Shown: piece by piece, positions 24,601 to 33,591 of the stretch
Layout: the number at the start of each line of letters is the position of its first letter
Numbering within the stretch: position 1 is the stretch's first letter
NCBI GenBank assembly: GCA_017543025.1
Contig: JAFYGX010000239.1
Span: 1 to 64,000, forward strand
DNA from: Solobacterium sp.
GTDB taxonomy: Bacteria > Bacillota_I > Bacilli_A > Erysipelotrichales > Erysipelotrichaceae
Direction of reading: 5' to 3'
Length of the DNA stretch: 64,000 bases
The notes under the pieces: model-generated
The model's input: only the letters and a program-made list of their open reading frames with translations
The model's database searches: none
What the model was told of the DNA's origin: nothing
Made by a program: the position numbers and the translations under genes

Positions 24601-27495
24601 TCAGCTCAGCGTCTGTGTTTTTTCCAGATAGGTTACTGCACAGTATCCCGGATAAATGATCTGTGTAGCGGTATACAGGTAGTATTTTCCAGTCGGCTCA
24701 TAGAAGATTTCGCCTTCAACCACTTCATCTGTCTGTGATGCCTTCCAGAGGTTTCTGTACCAGTCATCCTTCATCGCAGGAAAAATCTCATGTGCGCTTT
24801 TTCCGATCAGTTCTTCCGCTGTTCTGCCGCTGAGACTGATATATTTCCGGTTTGCATAGAACAGAACTGCATTAAAGGTATCTGTTTCCTTATAGTGCGT
24901 CATATGAAAGACAGAATACAGGATGGGCAGGTCGTCAAACATATGGAAAATCTCTGATGATCGGGACATCTGCGTCTCTGTGGAAAACTTGTTTTTATAA
25001 TCTGCCAGCAGACGGACTTCTGCTTTCTTTGCCTGTTCATCGAGATCCAGATATTCGGAAAACAATACATAGCCGACAGAGAGATAAAGAGTAACCGGAA
25101 TACCGCCGATCTGGTGAACCGACTCTGCAAGCATGCGGATTTCCAACCGCATCGCATGTGCTTCTTCCCGGTCTCTGACTTGATGCAGGATCACGAATTT
25201 ATTGCCTGCATAGCGGCCGACGGCACTTGTTCTGCCATATGTCATTTTCAGCGCTCTGCTCAGCTCAATCAGCACCTTGTCGCCGAAATCATATCCGTAC
25301 TGTTCATTCAGAGAGTCAAAATCATCAATGGAAATATGAATCCGGGCAAAATCCACGCCCCGCAGATAATATTCATCCCGGAATACTGCAGCTTCTTCGG
25401 AAATCCCCCGGGAGTTCAGCAGACCCGTAAGAATATCTCTGCGTTTGGTTTCGTTTCCTCTCCGATCATTCGCAGAAAGCTTGTCACGGTCGATAAAATA
25501 CCCGATCAGTCCGACGATCTCGCCATTTTCATCATAGAGCGGTGCCTTGCTCGCAAGGATATCCCTGTTTTCTCCGTCATTCATGCAGTTGCCCGGCACG
25601 TTATGGGTGGTAATGCCTTCATGGATGACCATTACCTCATCGTTCATGTAGGTATCGGGATGTACATGCCATCCGAGTTCCTCATCATTTTTCCCGACAA
25701 TGTCAGCGGCAGAAGAGAACCCGTAGTAATCCAGAAACGCCCTGGATGCCCCAAGAAACCTGCGATCCCTGTCCTTCCAGAACAGCCGAAGCAGATCAGA
25801 ACTGATCAGGTCACGCCATAACAGTTCCGGCGTGAGCCTGGAATAATCGTATCCCTGAATGGTCTGATTGATCTTTTCAACGGATTTCATCGCATCATGA
25901 ACATTGCCGAACATCAGAAAGAATCGGTCTTCATCTGTGCGGAGAAGGGAATAGGCTTTCCATGCATACTGCCCGTGGCGGACATTTGTGCGAAGAAAAC
26001 GAATCATGTAATTGATTCCCGCCGCATCAAACCGCTCTCTCATCGTAGAAGGATCACTCAGCCGCAGGTATTCTTTCCGATCATCCGGGAAGATATACTT
26101 TTCGGCATATTCTTCTGAAAGCTTCCGGATTCCTTTATTGCCGGACACCAGTTTTTCTCTTGTCCCGAAATACAGTGGCGTAATCGTGTCTTCCTTCAGA
26201 TTTACCAGTGTGATCCGTTCATAAATCGTATAGATCTGCCGCAGCAGTTCATCCAGCGTATTTGTGCTGGATGCCCGGATCTCCTTTGTCAGGTTGCTCA
26301 TCCGAAGCAGCACGGTAAATTTGCCGGCAGCTTTTGCAAAACACTTCGCTGTGATCTCGTAATAATCTTCCTTTGAAGTAAAGTGCATCCTGCCTTCTTC
26401 TCCGCCCTGTGTCGAGTCCACCAGATTCATCACTTTATCTGAAATGAGATGATACGGAAGATCCTGTCCGATGACTTCTTCACTGAACTGCACGGAAAAC
26501 ATCCCTGTTCCGCGGGCAATTGTTTCGAATGCGGTGTTGCAGAACAGAATATGAAAACAGTCTGTCCGAAATTCCAGCATCGCAAGCGGAATACTGTTCA
26601 GCTGCAGAGCGGTCCGAAGTGAATCGCGTTCTTCTCTGATCATGAACGGAACCGCACTCAGAACATTCACCTGGCCGATATCGTCATAGTATTTGCGCTC
26701 CTGCGGCACCTCCACACGGATCCCTCTGCTGCGAAGATGTTCCATGGAGGCGTCATACGGCATCGGTTTCCCGAAATAATAGCCCTGTACTTTTTCACAT
26801 CCGATGTCCCGGAAATAACGGAACTGCTCCTCCGTTTCCACGCCTTCTGCCAGGGTATGGATATCGATTGCCTTTGCCATTTCAATCACTGAAGTCGCAA
26901 TTCTGCGCGAACGCATTGTCCATGGCCGCAGAAAACACATATCGAGCTTCAGTTCGTTGAAGGTAAACTCCTTGAGGATATTCAGCGAAGAATAAGCGCT
27001 TCCGAAATCATCCATCCAGATCTGATAGCCGGCTTTATGAAACTGTTCGACAATTTCCAGCATCAGGTCCTTCTTCTCCGCCATGACGCTTTCCGTAATC
27101 TCAATGTAAATAAAATCATGCGGCAGAATAAACTCTTTGACAATTTCATCTACCACAGTAAAGATATCGCACAGTTCAAAATCCAGACGGGAAAGATTTA
27201 CCGAAACCGGAACCGGTATTTCACCCTTATCCAGTGACAGCCGGATCCTCGCACATGCCTGCCGGATCACGCAGGCATCCAGCAGATGAATGGCCCTGAT
27301 CTCTTCGAGCACGGGAATAAATTCATCCGGATAGATCATGCCGATTACGGGATCGATCCATCTTGCCAGCGCTTCAAAACTGCAGAGCTGACGGGAAATT
27401 GTCCGGATGACCGGCTGATAGTATGGCTGTATGTAATGATAATCAATCGCCTTCTGATAATTCTTGATAATAAATTCTTTCAGGTCTCTTGCCAT
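24601..27495 (-). CDS. Cyclic di-GMP phosphodiesterase: EAL-PAS-degenerate GGDEF-PAS
   Basis: A 964-residue soluble protein with an unusual domain order. The EAL domain is N-terminal (about 15-255) and keeps the expected catalytic set: E41 (E-A-L), N100, E132, D162-D163 (D-D-F-G), K183, E217 and Q237. Sensory PAS-like regions occupy about 290-660. A GGDEF domain (about 680-830) has the sequence A-G-N-K-F at 763-767 in place of G-G-D-E-F and should not make cyclic di-GMP. A last PAS domain covers about 840-964. It should degrade cyclic di-GMP in response to bound ligands. AGAGGAACC precedes the ATG. Confidence 0.9.
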   Translation of the reverse strand: MARDLKEFIIKNYQKAIDYHYIQPYYQPVIRTISRQLCSFEALARWIDPVIGMIYPDEFIPVLEEIRAIHLLDACVIRQACARIRLSLDKGEIPVPVSVNLSRLDFELCDIFTVVDEIVKEFILPHDFIYIEITESVMAEKKDLMLEIVEQFHKAGYQIWMDDFGSAYSSLNILKEFTFNELKLDMCFLRPWTMRSRRIATSVIEMAKAIDIHTLAEGVETEEQFRYFRDIGCEKVQGYYFGKPMPYDASMEHLRSRGIRVEVPQERKYYDDIGQVNVLSAVPFMIREERDSLRTALQLNSIPLAMLEFRTDCFHILFCNTAFETIARGTGMFSVQFSEEVIGQDLPYHLISDKVMNLVDSTQGGEEGRMHFTSKEDYYEITAKCFAKAAGKFTVLLRMSNLTKEIRASSTNTLDELLRQIYTIYERITLVNLKEDTITPLYFGTREKLVSGNKGIRKLSEEYAEKYIFPDDRKEYLRLSDPSTMRERFDAAGINYMIRFLRTNVRHGQYAWKAYSLLRTDEDRFFLMFGNVHDAMKSVEKINQTIQGYDYSRLTPELLWRDLISSDLLRLFWKDRDRRFLGASRAFLDYYGFSSAADIVGKNDEELGWHVHPDTYMNDEVMVIHEGITTHNVPGNCMNDGENRDILASKAPLYDENGEIVGLIGYFIDRDKLSANDRRGNETKRRDILTGLLNSRGISEEAAVFRDEYYLRGVDFARIHISIDDFDSLNEQYGYDFGDKVLIELSRALKMTYGRTSAVGRYAGNKFVILHQVRDREEAHAMRLEIRMLAESVHQIGGIPVTLYLSVGYVLFSEYLDLDEQAKKAEVRLLADYKNKFSTETQMSRSSEIFHMFDDLPILYSVFHMTHYKETDTFNAVLFYANRKYISLSGRTAEELIGKSAHEIFPAMKDDWYRNLWKASQTDEVVEGEIFYEPTGKYYLYTATQIIYPGYCAVTYLEKTQTLS

Positions 27496-27733
27496 AATGG
27501 TTCCTCTTTACAGCAGAGAAATCTGTCGCGCAGACGTGACTGATTCTGCACGGCTTCAACTGTACTGCTGAATGATATGAATCCTGATCAGATACTTTGC
27601 ACAGACGGGAAATACCCGATCTCTGCACTCTATGAAAAAAATAACATGAGAATCAGAAACTGCACCGGCTTTTTTCTGTTCTGACAAATCTGGCCATATG
27701 TTTCTGACAACCCTGTTTTTTTACAGCCTGTGC

Positions 27734-28306
27734 TTACTGTATGCCATGTTCTGCCAGCTGTTTCAGCAATCCTTCCGCAAATGCCGCATGCCCGCGTTCA
27801 CTGAAATGCACACCGTCAAAAGTCAGCTCTACGTTCCATGTACCGGCATCCGCAAACTGTATGCCGGCATGTTTCGCAATCCTTCGGTAACAATCCGCAA
27901 GACATCCGGATTCTTCAATCACTGAGCTTCCGCTGACCCATTCACCTTCAGTAAACGGCACAGGTGAAACCAGCAGAATGTCTCCGTCAAACACTTCACG
28001 CACTGCATTGATCAGCTGTTTCATGCGGCTGCCTGTTTCTTCCGCATGACTGCCGGCGAGCAGATCGTTTGAGCCCAGCATCAGAATGATCCGTTCTGCA
28101 GGCAGCTCTGCCCGGATGCAGTCCAGAATCCGGTTCACACTGCTTACGCATGGTATGCATGCGCCGTTTTCTCCGTAATTCACCACTTCATAGCCAGCGT
28201 CTCTGACCCGTGCTGTCCATCGTACGGAAGACGGATAACGGCTGCCGAACAGAGACCTCGGATCATACCCCCAGGTATTGGAATCTCCGATACAGATCAG
28301 TTTCAT
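27734..28306 (-). CDS. SGNH/GDSL-family hydrolase
   Basis: A 190-residue esterase/lipase-type protein. Block I is G-D-S-N-T at residues 7-11 (nucleophile Ser9), block III is L-G-S-N-D and block V is D-G-V-H near the C-terminus. There is no signal peptide. It overlaps the upstream hydroxy-acid oxidase by four bases (ATGA), so the two are coupled. The substrate is unknown; carbohydrate or acyl esters are typical for the family. Confidence 0.9.
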   Translation of the reverse strand: MKLICIGDSNTWGYDPRSLFGSRYPSSVRWTARVRDAGYEVVNYGENGACIPCVSSVNRILDCIRAELPAERIILMLGSNDLLAGSHAEETGSRMKQLINAVREVFDGDILLVSPVPFTEGEWVSGSSVIEESGCLADCYRRIAKHAGIQFADAGTWNVELTFDGVHFSERGHAAFAEGLLKQLAEHGIQ

Positions 28307-29343
28307 CTGGTTCCTCCGTACGGATGACGTATCATATCTCCTGTAATCTCACTCAGTGAATGTGCCCCGCACATATACATCGCGTCTTTCAGCTCAGCTT
28401 TGATCTGATCCAGATATATACTGATCCCTTCTGCGCCGGCACCATAATATGCAATCAGTACCGGCCGGCAGATCAACACTGCATCAGCCCCGAGCGCAAG
28501 TGCCCGGAACACATCAATTCCGGATCGGATTCCTCCGTCAACCAGAATTCTGACTCTGCCTCTGCATGCGGCCGCAATCTCCGGAAGCACCTCTGCAGTT
28601 GCCGGTGTACCCGAAAGCACCCGTCCGCCATGGTTGGATACGATGATCGCATCCGCTCCTGCTTCCATTGCCTTGCGCGCACCTTTCACTGTCATGATTC
28701 CCTTTACAATAAACGGAACGCCCATGTATTCATTCAGTTCTTTTAAATCCGCTGTCGATTTCGTACCGCCTTTTCCCCCCATAATCGATGAAAGATGCGG
28801 CAGCCCGGCACTGTCAACCACAACGCAGGAAGCGCAGGGTTTTTGTCTGTTCTGATACAGATCCATCAGTCTGCGGATTTCTTCATTGGAATCCGGATTG
28901 AATACCGGTATGCCGGTATTCCCGTGTGCTTCTGATGAAGCGATAGCCTTTTCCCATACCCACTGGTAAAGCCCGCTGCCAAACGCATGGAGCGTTCCCT
29001 TCGCTTCACAGGCAGCCATGCACTGTTCATTGAAGTCACTGACATCGTCTGTCGGATTAAACTGTTTCTGAATCGAACCGATCGGAGCCGTCAGTACCGG
29101 AAGCGAAAGCGTGCGGCCAAACAGCGTCATGGAAAGATCTGTTTCTCCGGGTTCGGTAATGGTATCCATGTTCAGCTTTACGTTCTGCCATGCCCGGTAA
29201 TTCTCATTTGCCCCGTTGCCGGGTGCTTTGGAGCCCGGTCCCGGCATGGCGTTTCCGCATGCAAGCCCATCGCAGACCTTGCAGACTCTGCAGTTGGAGC
29301 TGATTCTTGTACGTGCGCGTGCTTTTACTTCTTCATAATTCAT
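28303..29343 (-). CDS. FMN-dependent alpha-hydroxy-acid oxidising protein
   Basis: A 346-residue member of the lactate/glycolate oxidase family. The active-site motif S-N-H-G-G-R and the downstream G-G-I-R-S-G-x-D-V-F-R-A-L-A-L-G-A-D-A-V segment form the FMN phosphate site. The N-terminus has a cysteine cluster (C-R-V-C-K-V-C-D-G-L-A-C) seen in a clostridial subgroup, which may bind an iron-sulfur centre. Substrate is likely a small 2-hydroxy acid such as lactate. The start at 29343 follows GGAGG; the frame is open 26 codons further upstream. It is coupled to the SGNH hydrolase. Confidence 0.87.
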   Translation of the reverse strand: MNYEEVKARARTRISSNCRVCKVCDGLACGNAMPGPGSKAPGNGANENYRAWQNVKLNMDTITEPGETDLSMTLFGRTLSLPVLTAPIGSIQKQFNPTDDVSDFNEQCMAACEAKGTLHAFGSGLYQWVWEKAIASSEAHGNTGIPVFNPDSNEEIRRLMDLYQNRQKPCASCVVVDSAGLPHLSSIMGGKGGTKSTADLKELNEYMGVPFIVKGIMTVKGARKAMEAGADAIIVSNHGGRVLSGTPATAEVLPEIAAACRGRVRILVDGGIRSGIDVFRALALGADAVLICRPVLIAYYGAGAEGISIYLDQIKAELKDAMYMCGAHSLSEITGDMIRHPYGGTR

Positions 29344-29642
29344 GATGATCTGTTTCCTCCGGAATACTGATTTCAGTATAAACCAGCGATTACGCTGCGA
29401 TCGAACGTCCGTGAAGTTCACCTGCAGTTCAGCCGGATAATCTGATCGTTTATGAGGTATGGGATTCCTGCGAAATAAATGAAATCAGAAGATGTGATCG
29501 ATTCTTTTGATTCTGAATTTCTGTTCGTTCCGGGTGGAACCATGACGGATTTGATGTTGAATAAAATCCGGAAGACGGTATGCTTATTTTACTGCCGGTT
29601 CGGAAGAAAGCTGTATCGGATCAGGCATACACGGAGAATAAC

Positions 29643-30602
29643 ATGAAACCAAAACGACACAACGAGCCCCGCAGAAGTGAAGCTCCCCGCAAACCGCAGA
29701 CAACAGCGGTCTTTATCGTTAAGCACAGCGATCAGCTGCTGCCGTTTCTGCTTGCGAAATACGATGGAAAGCTGTCCCGCAACAGCGTGAAAAAGCTCCT
29801 CAGTGACCGTAAGATTCTGGTCAACGGTTCTCTGACAACCCAGTTCAACTTTCCTCTCGCAAAAGATGATGAGGTCAGTGTAGCGAAACAGCCGGTGCGC
29901 ACAAAGACGACTGTACGCGGAAAACCGCTTCCTCAGGTACCTTCCATCAAGCCTTATATCATCTATGAGGATGAGGAATTTCTTGCGATCGACAAACCCG
30001 CTGGGCTGCTTTCCGTGGAAAGCGATAAAGAACAGACCTGTGCCTATCAGATGGCTGTGGAGTATCTGAAGAAAACCTCACCGAATACCCGCCCTTATAT
30101 CCTTCATCGGATCGATAAGGAGACCTCCGGCGTTCTGGTTTTTGCCAAGGATATCAGGCTTCACTCCATGCTCAAAATGCACTGGAATGAAGACGTTACC
30201 ATGCGGGAATACTATGCGGTTGTTGCAGGAATTCCGGAAGAACCTTCCGGGCGTCTTGTGAACTATCTCAGAGAAAACCAGAATCACATGGTATATGTGA
30301 CTCGTGATCCGCACGGAAAAAAAGCAATTACCAATTATGAAACTGTCGCTTCCGGAAAAGACTGCAGCCTGCTTCGGGTGGTCATTGAAACAGGCCGCAA
30401 GAATCAGATCCGTGCACAGATGAATGAAATCGGGCATCCGATTCTCGGCGATGACAAATACGCCCGTATTCCATCCCCGATCGACCGCCTCTGTCTGCAT
30501 GCGTCCGTGCTGGAATTCACCCACCCGGTCACAGAAAAACCGATGCGGTTCAGCGCACCGGTACCTTCTGCGTTTAAAACTCTCGTGAAGAAACGTCCGT
30601 GA
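29643..30602 (+). CDS. RluA-family pseudouridine synthase
   Basis: A 319-residue RNA-modification enzyme. An S4-type RNA-binding region is at about 35-80 and the catalytic domain at about 100-310, with the motif H-R-I-D-K-E-T-S-G placing the catalytic Asp at residue 158. The basic first 20 residues are an added tail. GGAG precedes the ATG at 29643. The exact rRNA or tRNA target cannot be told from sequence; RluD- and RluC-like enzymes are the candidates. The 3' end overlaps ispE tail to tail by 29 bases. Confidence 0.92.
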   Translation: MKPKRHNEPRRSEAPRKPQTTAVFIVKHSDQLLPFLLAKYDGKLSRNSVKKLLSDRKILVNGSLTTQFNFPLAKDDEVSVAKQPVRTKTTVRGKPLPQVPSIKPYIIYEDEEFLAIDKPAGLLSVESDKEQTCAYQMAVEYLKKTSPNTRPYILHRIDKETSGVLVFAKDIRLHSMLKMHWNEDVTMREYYAVVAGIPEEPSGRLVNYLRENQNHMVYVTRDPHGKKAITNYETVASGKDCSLLRVVIETGRKNQIRAQMNEIGHPILGDDKYARIPSPIDRLCLHASVLEFTHPVTEKPMRFSAPVPSAFKTLVKKRP

Positions 30603-31431
30603 TCTTCGTCATTCTGACAAAATATCCGTTTGCCCTCATCAGTTCTGAGCTTTCTCTCAGAAGACGGGGGCTTTTTGTAATGCCGAATACCGTCGATCCG
30701 CTTCCCGACATCAGAACGCCGTCAAATCCGAAATCAAGCAGAGTTTCCTTCACATCTCTGATTTCTTCCACCAGCTTCAGCGATACATCTTCAAGACTGT
30801 TCCCGAGCCGGCTGATCATGCCGTCATAATCACCGCTTTCAAGCGCAGTCTTCATTCCATCCACGTCCGGATGTTCAATCGATGAAAAATCAAGTCCGCT
30901 GAACGCCGCTTTTGTACTGACGCCGCGTCTTGGTTTTACCAGCAGGATGCCGAAGTCACAGTTGACTTCAAACGGATGCAGGATCTCGCCGATTCCTTCT
31001 ACCAGCGCAGGGCGGCTGACCAGACAGAACGGAACATCCGCTCCGACTTCCTTTGCGGCATCAATCAGCTCTTCCAATGGCCTGTTCAGACACGTGATCC
31101 GGTTAATGATCCGGATTGCGGCTGCCGCATCTGCAGATCCGCCCGCAAGACCTGCCTGTGTGGGAATATGTTTCTGCAGAATACAGGCAAAGTTCTGCGT
31201 GATGCCATACCGTTCCTGCATGACATGGATCGCCTTGACCACCGTATTCCTGTCATTGACCGGCAGATACGACCGGTTCAGTGTCATTGTGGTTTCCTCC
31301 GCCGGCACCATTTCCAGCACATCATAGAAGTCTACCGGCACCATGATCATTCTGAGATCGTGATATCCGTCTTCCCGGCGTCTTACAACATCCAGGCACA
31401 GATTGATCTTCGCAAAGGCACGTTCTTTCAT
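30574..31431 (-). CDS. ispE: 4-diphosphocytidyl-2-C-methyl-D-erythritol kinase
   Basis: A 285-residue GHMP kinase of the MEP isoprenoid pathway. It begins A-F-A-K-I-N-L-C-L-D, has the ATP-binding P-T-Q-A-G-L-A-G-G-S-A-D-A-A-A motif near residue 90 and the late S-G-S-G-S-T-V-F-G motif. It phosphorylates CDP-methylerythritol. It is the last gene of a mnmE-tatD-rnmV-rsmA-ispE string, two bases after rsmA, a common order in Firmicutes. Confidence 0.95.
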   Translation of the reverse strand: MKERAFAKINLCLDVVRRREDGYHDLRMIMVPVDFYDVLEMVPAEETTMTLNRSYLPVNDRNTVVKAIHVMQERYGITQNFACILQKHIPTQAGLAGGSADAAAAIRIINRITCLNRPLEELIDAAKEVGADVPFCLVSRPALVEGIGEILHPFEVNCDFGILLVKPRRGVSTKAAFSGLDFSSIEHPDVDGMKTALESGDYDGMISRLGNSLEDVSLKLVEEIRDVKETLLDFGFDGVLMSGSGSTVFGITKSPRLLRESSELMRANGYFVRMTKITDVSSREF

Positions 31432-31433
31432 TT

Positions 31434-32285
31434 TCAGAAAACCCCTTCCCGCGTTCTGTACAGCGCTTCAAACATCGTGAGATCCATCTCCTGCGCACGG
31501 ATTCCCAGCGGAAGTCCTGCCCGTTCGATCCATGCGGCGGTTTTTTCTCCGTCACCAGCTGTTTCTCTGAGATTATTGTACAGCGTCTTGCGCCGCTGCT
31601 GAAAACATGCTCGTATCAGCTTAAAAAACATCGCATCGGCATGCACGTTCTGCTTCCTGTGAAACTGCACGATTGCACTGTCCACTTTCGGAGCCGGCGA
31701 AAATGCGGTTTTCGGTACATTGAACAGCTTCTTCACTTCATACAGATACTGTGCTTCGGCAGAAAGCGCACCATACTCCGGACTTCCCGGGGCTGCGCTG
31801 AACCGGTCTGCCACCTCTTTCTGAATCATGACCGTAATATATTCAATTTCTTCCGGTCCCTCAAACAGCCGGAACAGAATCGGACTTGTCACATAATACG
31901 GCAGATTCGCACATACACTGACACCGCCCCATGTTTCAGTCAGCTCCTGTACGCTTTTCTCCAGGTCGCACTCCAGAAAATCCTGCAGGATGATTTCCAC
32001 ATTGTCATATCCGGCCAGTTCTTCCTTCAGTACCGGAAGCAGCCGCTCATCCACTTCATAACAGCGCACATGTCTGGAACGCAATGCCAGCTGTTCGGTC
32101 AGAGAACCGATGCCGGGTCCGATTTCAATCACTGCCTGTTCGCAATGCGATGCCTGCGCTGCTCTTGCGACTACAGAAACATCAACCAGAAAATTCTGCC
32201 CGAAGTTCTTCTTTGCCCGCAGACCATGGGTATTCAGAATTTCTCTGGTCCGTGCGATACTTGCAATCGGCCGTTCATTCATCAT
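31434..32285 (-). CDS. rsmA: 16S rRNA dimethyladenosine transferase
   Basis: A 283-residue KsgA-type methyltransferase. The SAM-binding loop is E-I-G-P-G-I-G-S-L-T and the adenine-binding catalytic motif is N-L-P-Y-Y-V. It dimethylates the two adjacent adenosines in helix 45 of 16S rRNA. The opening Lys-Lys-Asn-Phe-Gly-Gln-Asn-Phe-Leu motif is present near residue 25. It overlaps rnmV by 11 bases. Confidence 0.96.
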   Translation of the reverse strand: MMNERPIASIARTREILNTHGLRAKKNFGQNFLVDVSVVARAAQASHCEQAVIEIGPGIGSLTEQLALRSRHVRCYEVDERLLPVLKEELAGYDNVEIILQDFLECDLEKSVQELTETWGGVSVCANLPYYVTSPILFRLFEGPEEIEYITVMIQKEVADRFSAAPGSPEYGALSAEAQYLYEVKKLFNVPKTAFSPAPKVDSAIVQFHRKQNVHADAMFFKLIRACFQQRRKTLYNNLRETAGDGEKTAAWIERAGLPLGIRAQEMDLTMFEALYRTREGVF

Positions 32286-32817
32286 TCAGAATTCCTTTCA
32301 CATCTTCCGCTGTGATACCCAGCCGGTTCATTCTCCGCCGCAGTGCCTTCGCACTGCCTTCTCCGATATGCATGCGCCGGCAGACAGTTCTGCGAAGCGC
32401 ATCACTGTTTTTCTGCCCCGACAGGCCGAGCTCATAAAACTCTGCGGCAGTAATCGTCTCCATCTCTTCCCGGTAGGTTACCGTATTGGCAAGCGCGGTT
32501 TTCAGCGCATCATAGGAGGCATGTTCAACGCCGACTTTATGCGGCGTTCTTGCGTCCTGCTTCATGACAAAGGCATGTCTGCAGCCGGGGACTTCACGGT
32601 CGATCCGCTCCCGTATTTTTCTGCCTGGTTCATCCGGGTCGGTAAATATGATTACGCCTGTACGCTCTTTCGCTTCTCTGATCCGTCTGATCACTGCTTC
32701 ATCTATGCCAAGACCGCCTGTCACAATCGTCTCACAGTCAAAAAAGCGTTTCAGATGAGCTTCATCATGGTGTCCTTCCACCACGATTACTTCATGGATA
32801 TACGGTTTCACTGACAT
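32275..32817 (-). CDS. rnmV: Ribonuclease M5
   Basis: A 180-residue TOPRIM protein that matures 5S rRNA together with protein L18. The TOPRIM acidic residues are visible in V-V-E-G-H-H-D-E near the start and F-T-D-P-D-E-P-G at about residue 60. Position directly upstream of rsmA and downstream of tatD is conserved across Firmicutes. It overlaps tatD by 10 bases. Confidence 0.94.
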   Translation of the reverse strand: MSVKPYIHEVIVVEGHHDEAHLKRFFDCETIVTGGLGIDEAVIRRIREAKERTGVIIFTDPDEPGRKIRERIDREVPGCRHAFVMKQDARTPHKVGVEHASYDALKTALANTVTYREEMETITAAEFYELGLSGQKNSDALRRTVCRRMHIGEGSAKALRRRMNRLGITAEDVKGILNDE

Positions 32818-33587
32818 TTCAGAAACCTTTCCCAGTTTGCCCGGATGATTTCAGTCAGTTCAGCCGTTTCAATTCCGCGGATTTCCGCCATCCTGGCAAC
32901 AATATACGGAATATTCGCCGGTTCATTCCGGGTTCCCCGAACCGGTTCCGGCGCCATATACGGGCTGTCGGTTTCTGATAACAGATAGTTCACATCCATC
33001 TGTGATACGACTTCTCTGGCATGTCTTGCATTTTTAAATGTGACAGGTCCTCCCAGCGACAGATAATAGCCGAGTCTGGTAAATTCTCTGCCCATCTCCG
33101 CACTGCCGGAAAAGGAATGCATGAGACCGTGACAGCGGTGCTGTTTCAGAATGTCATATGTATCCTGCATCGCATCACGGCTGTGTACAGCTACGGGTTT
33201 GCCGATTTCATTTGCCAGCTGAATCTGTTCAATGAACAGTTCTTTCTGTTTTTCCCGCATTGCCGGATCTTTTTCCCAGTAATAATCCAGACCGATCTCC
33301 CCGACACACGTACAGCGCGGATCCTTCATAACCCGGAAAAAGTTTTCTTTTTCATCTTCTGTCAGTTTACCGACATCCGTCGGAAAGATCCCGCAGCTGA
33401 CCCTGAGATGTTCCGGATCATTCTGTGCAATCGCCATGGCGGTTTCAGCCTCTTTCCAGGAGGTGCACATGATATTCAGAAGACATACGCCTTTTTCCTT
33501 TGCCCGCAGTATTACTGCCTCTGTTTCTCCGGCAAATTCCTCCGCGCACAGATGCGCATGAGAATCAAGATAAATGAGTTCGCTCAT
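32808..33587 (-). CDS. tatD: TatD-family metal-dependent hydrolase
   Basis: A 259-residue TIM-barrel nuclease. The metal ligands are seen in D-S-H-A-H-L at the N-terminus, G-E-I-G-L-D-Y-Y near residue 95, and V-H-S-R-D, M-H-S-F-S-G and S-E-T-D-S-P later. Members are 3'-5' DNases/RNases linked to repair and RNA turnover. The ATG at 33587 lies just after the mnmE stop, but no strong ribosome-binding site is visible, so reinitiation after mnmE is likely. An earlier in-frame start inside mnmE is less likely. Confidence 0.9.
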   Translation of the reverse strand: MSELIYLDSHAHLCAEEFAGETEAVILRAKEKGVCLLNIMCTSWKEAETAMAIAQNDPEHLRVSCGIFPTDVGKLTEDEKENFFRVMKDPRCTCVGEIGLDYYWEKDPAMREKQKELFIEQIQLANEIGKPVAVHSRDAMQDTYDILKQHRCHGLMHSFSGSAEMGREFTRLGYYLSLGGPVTFKNARHAREVVSQMDVNYLLSETDSPYMAPEPVRGTRNEPANIPYIVARMAEIRGIETAELTEIIRANWERFLKCQ

Positions 33588-33591
33588 AAGT

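Noticed and set aside
31094..31102. CACGTG within ispE as a parS candidate
   Set aside because: Only the central six bases match; the flanks do not fit the consensus.
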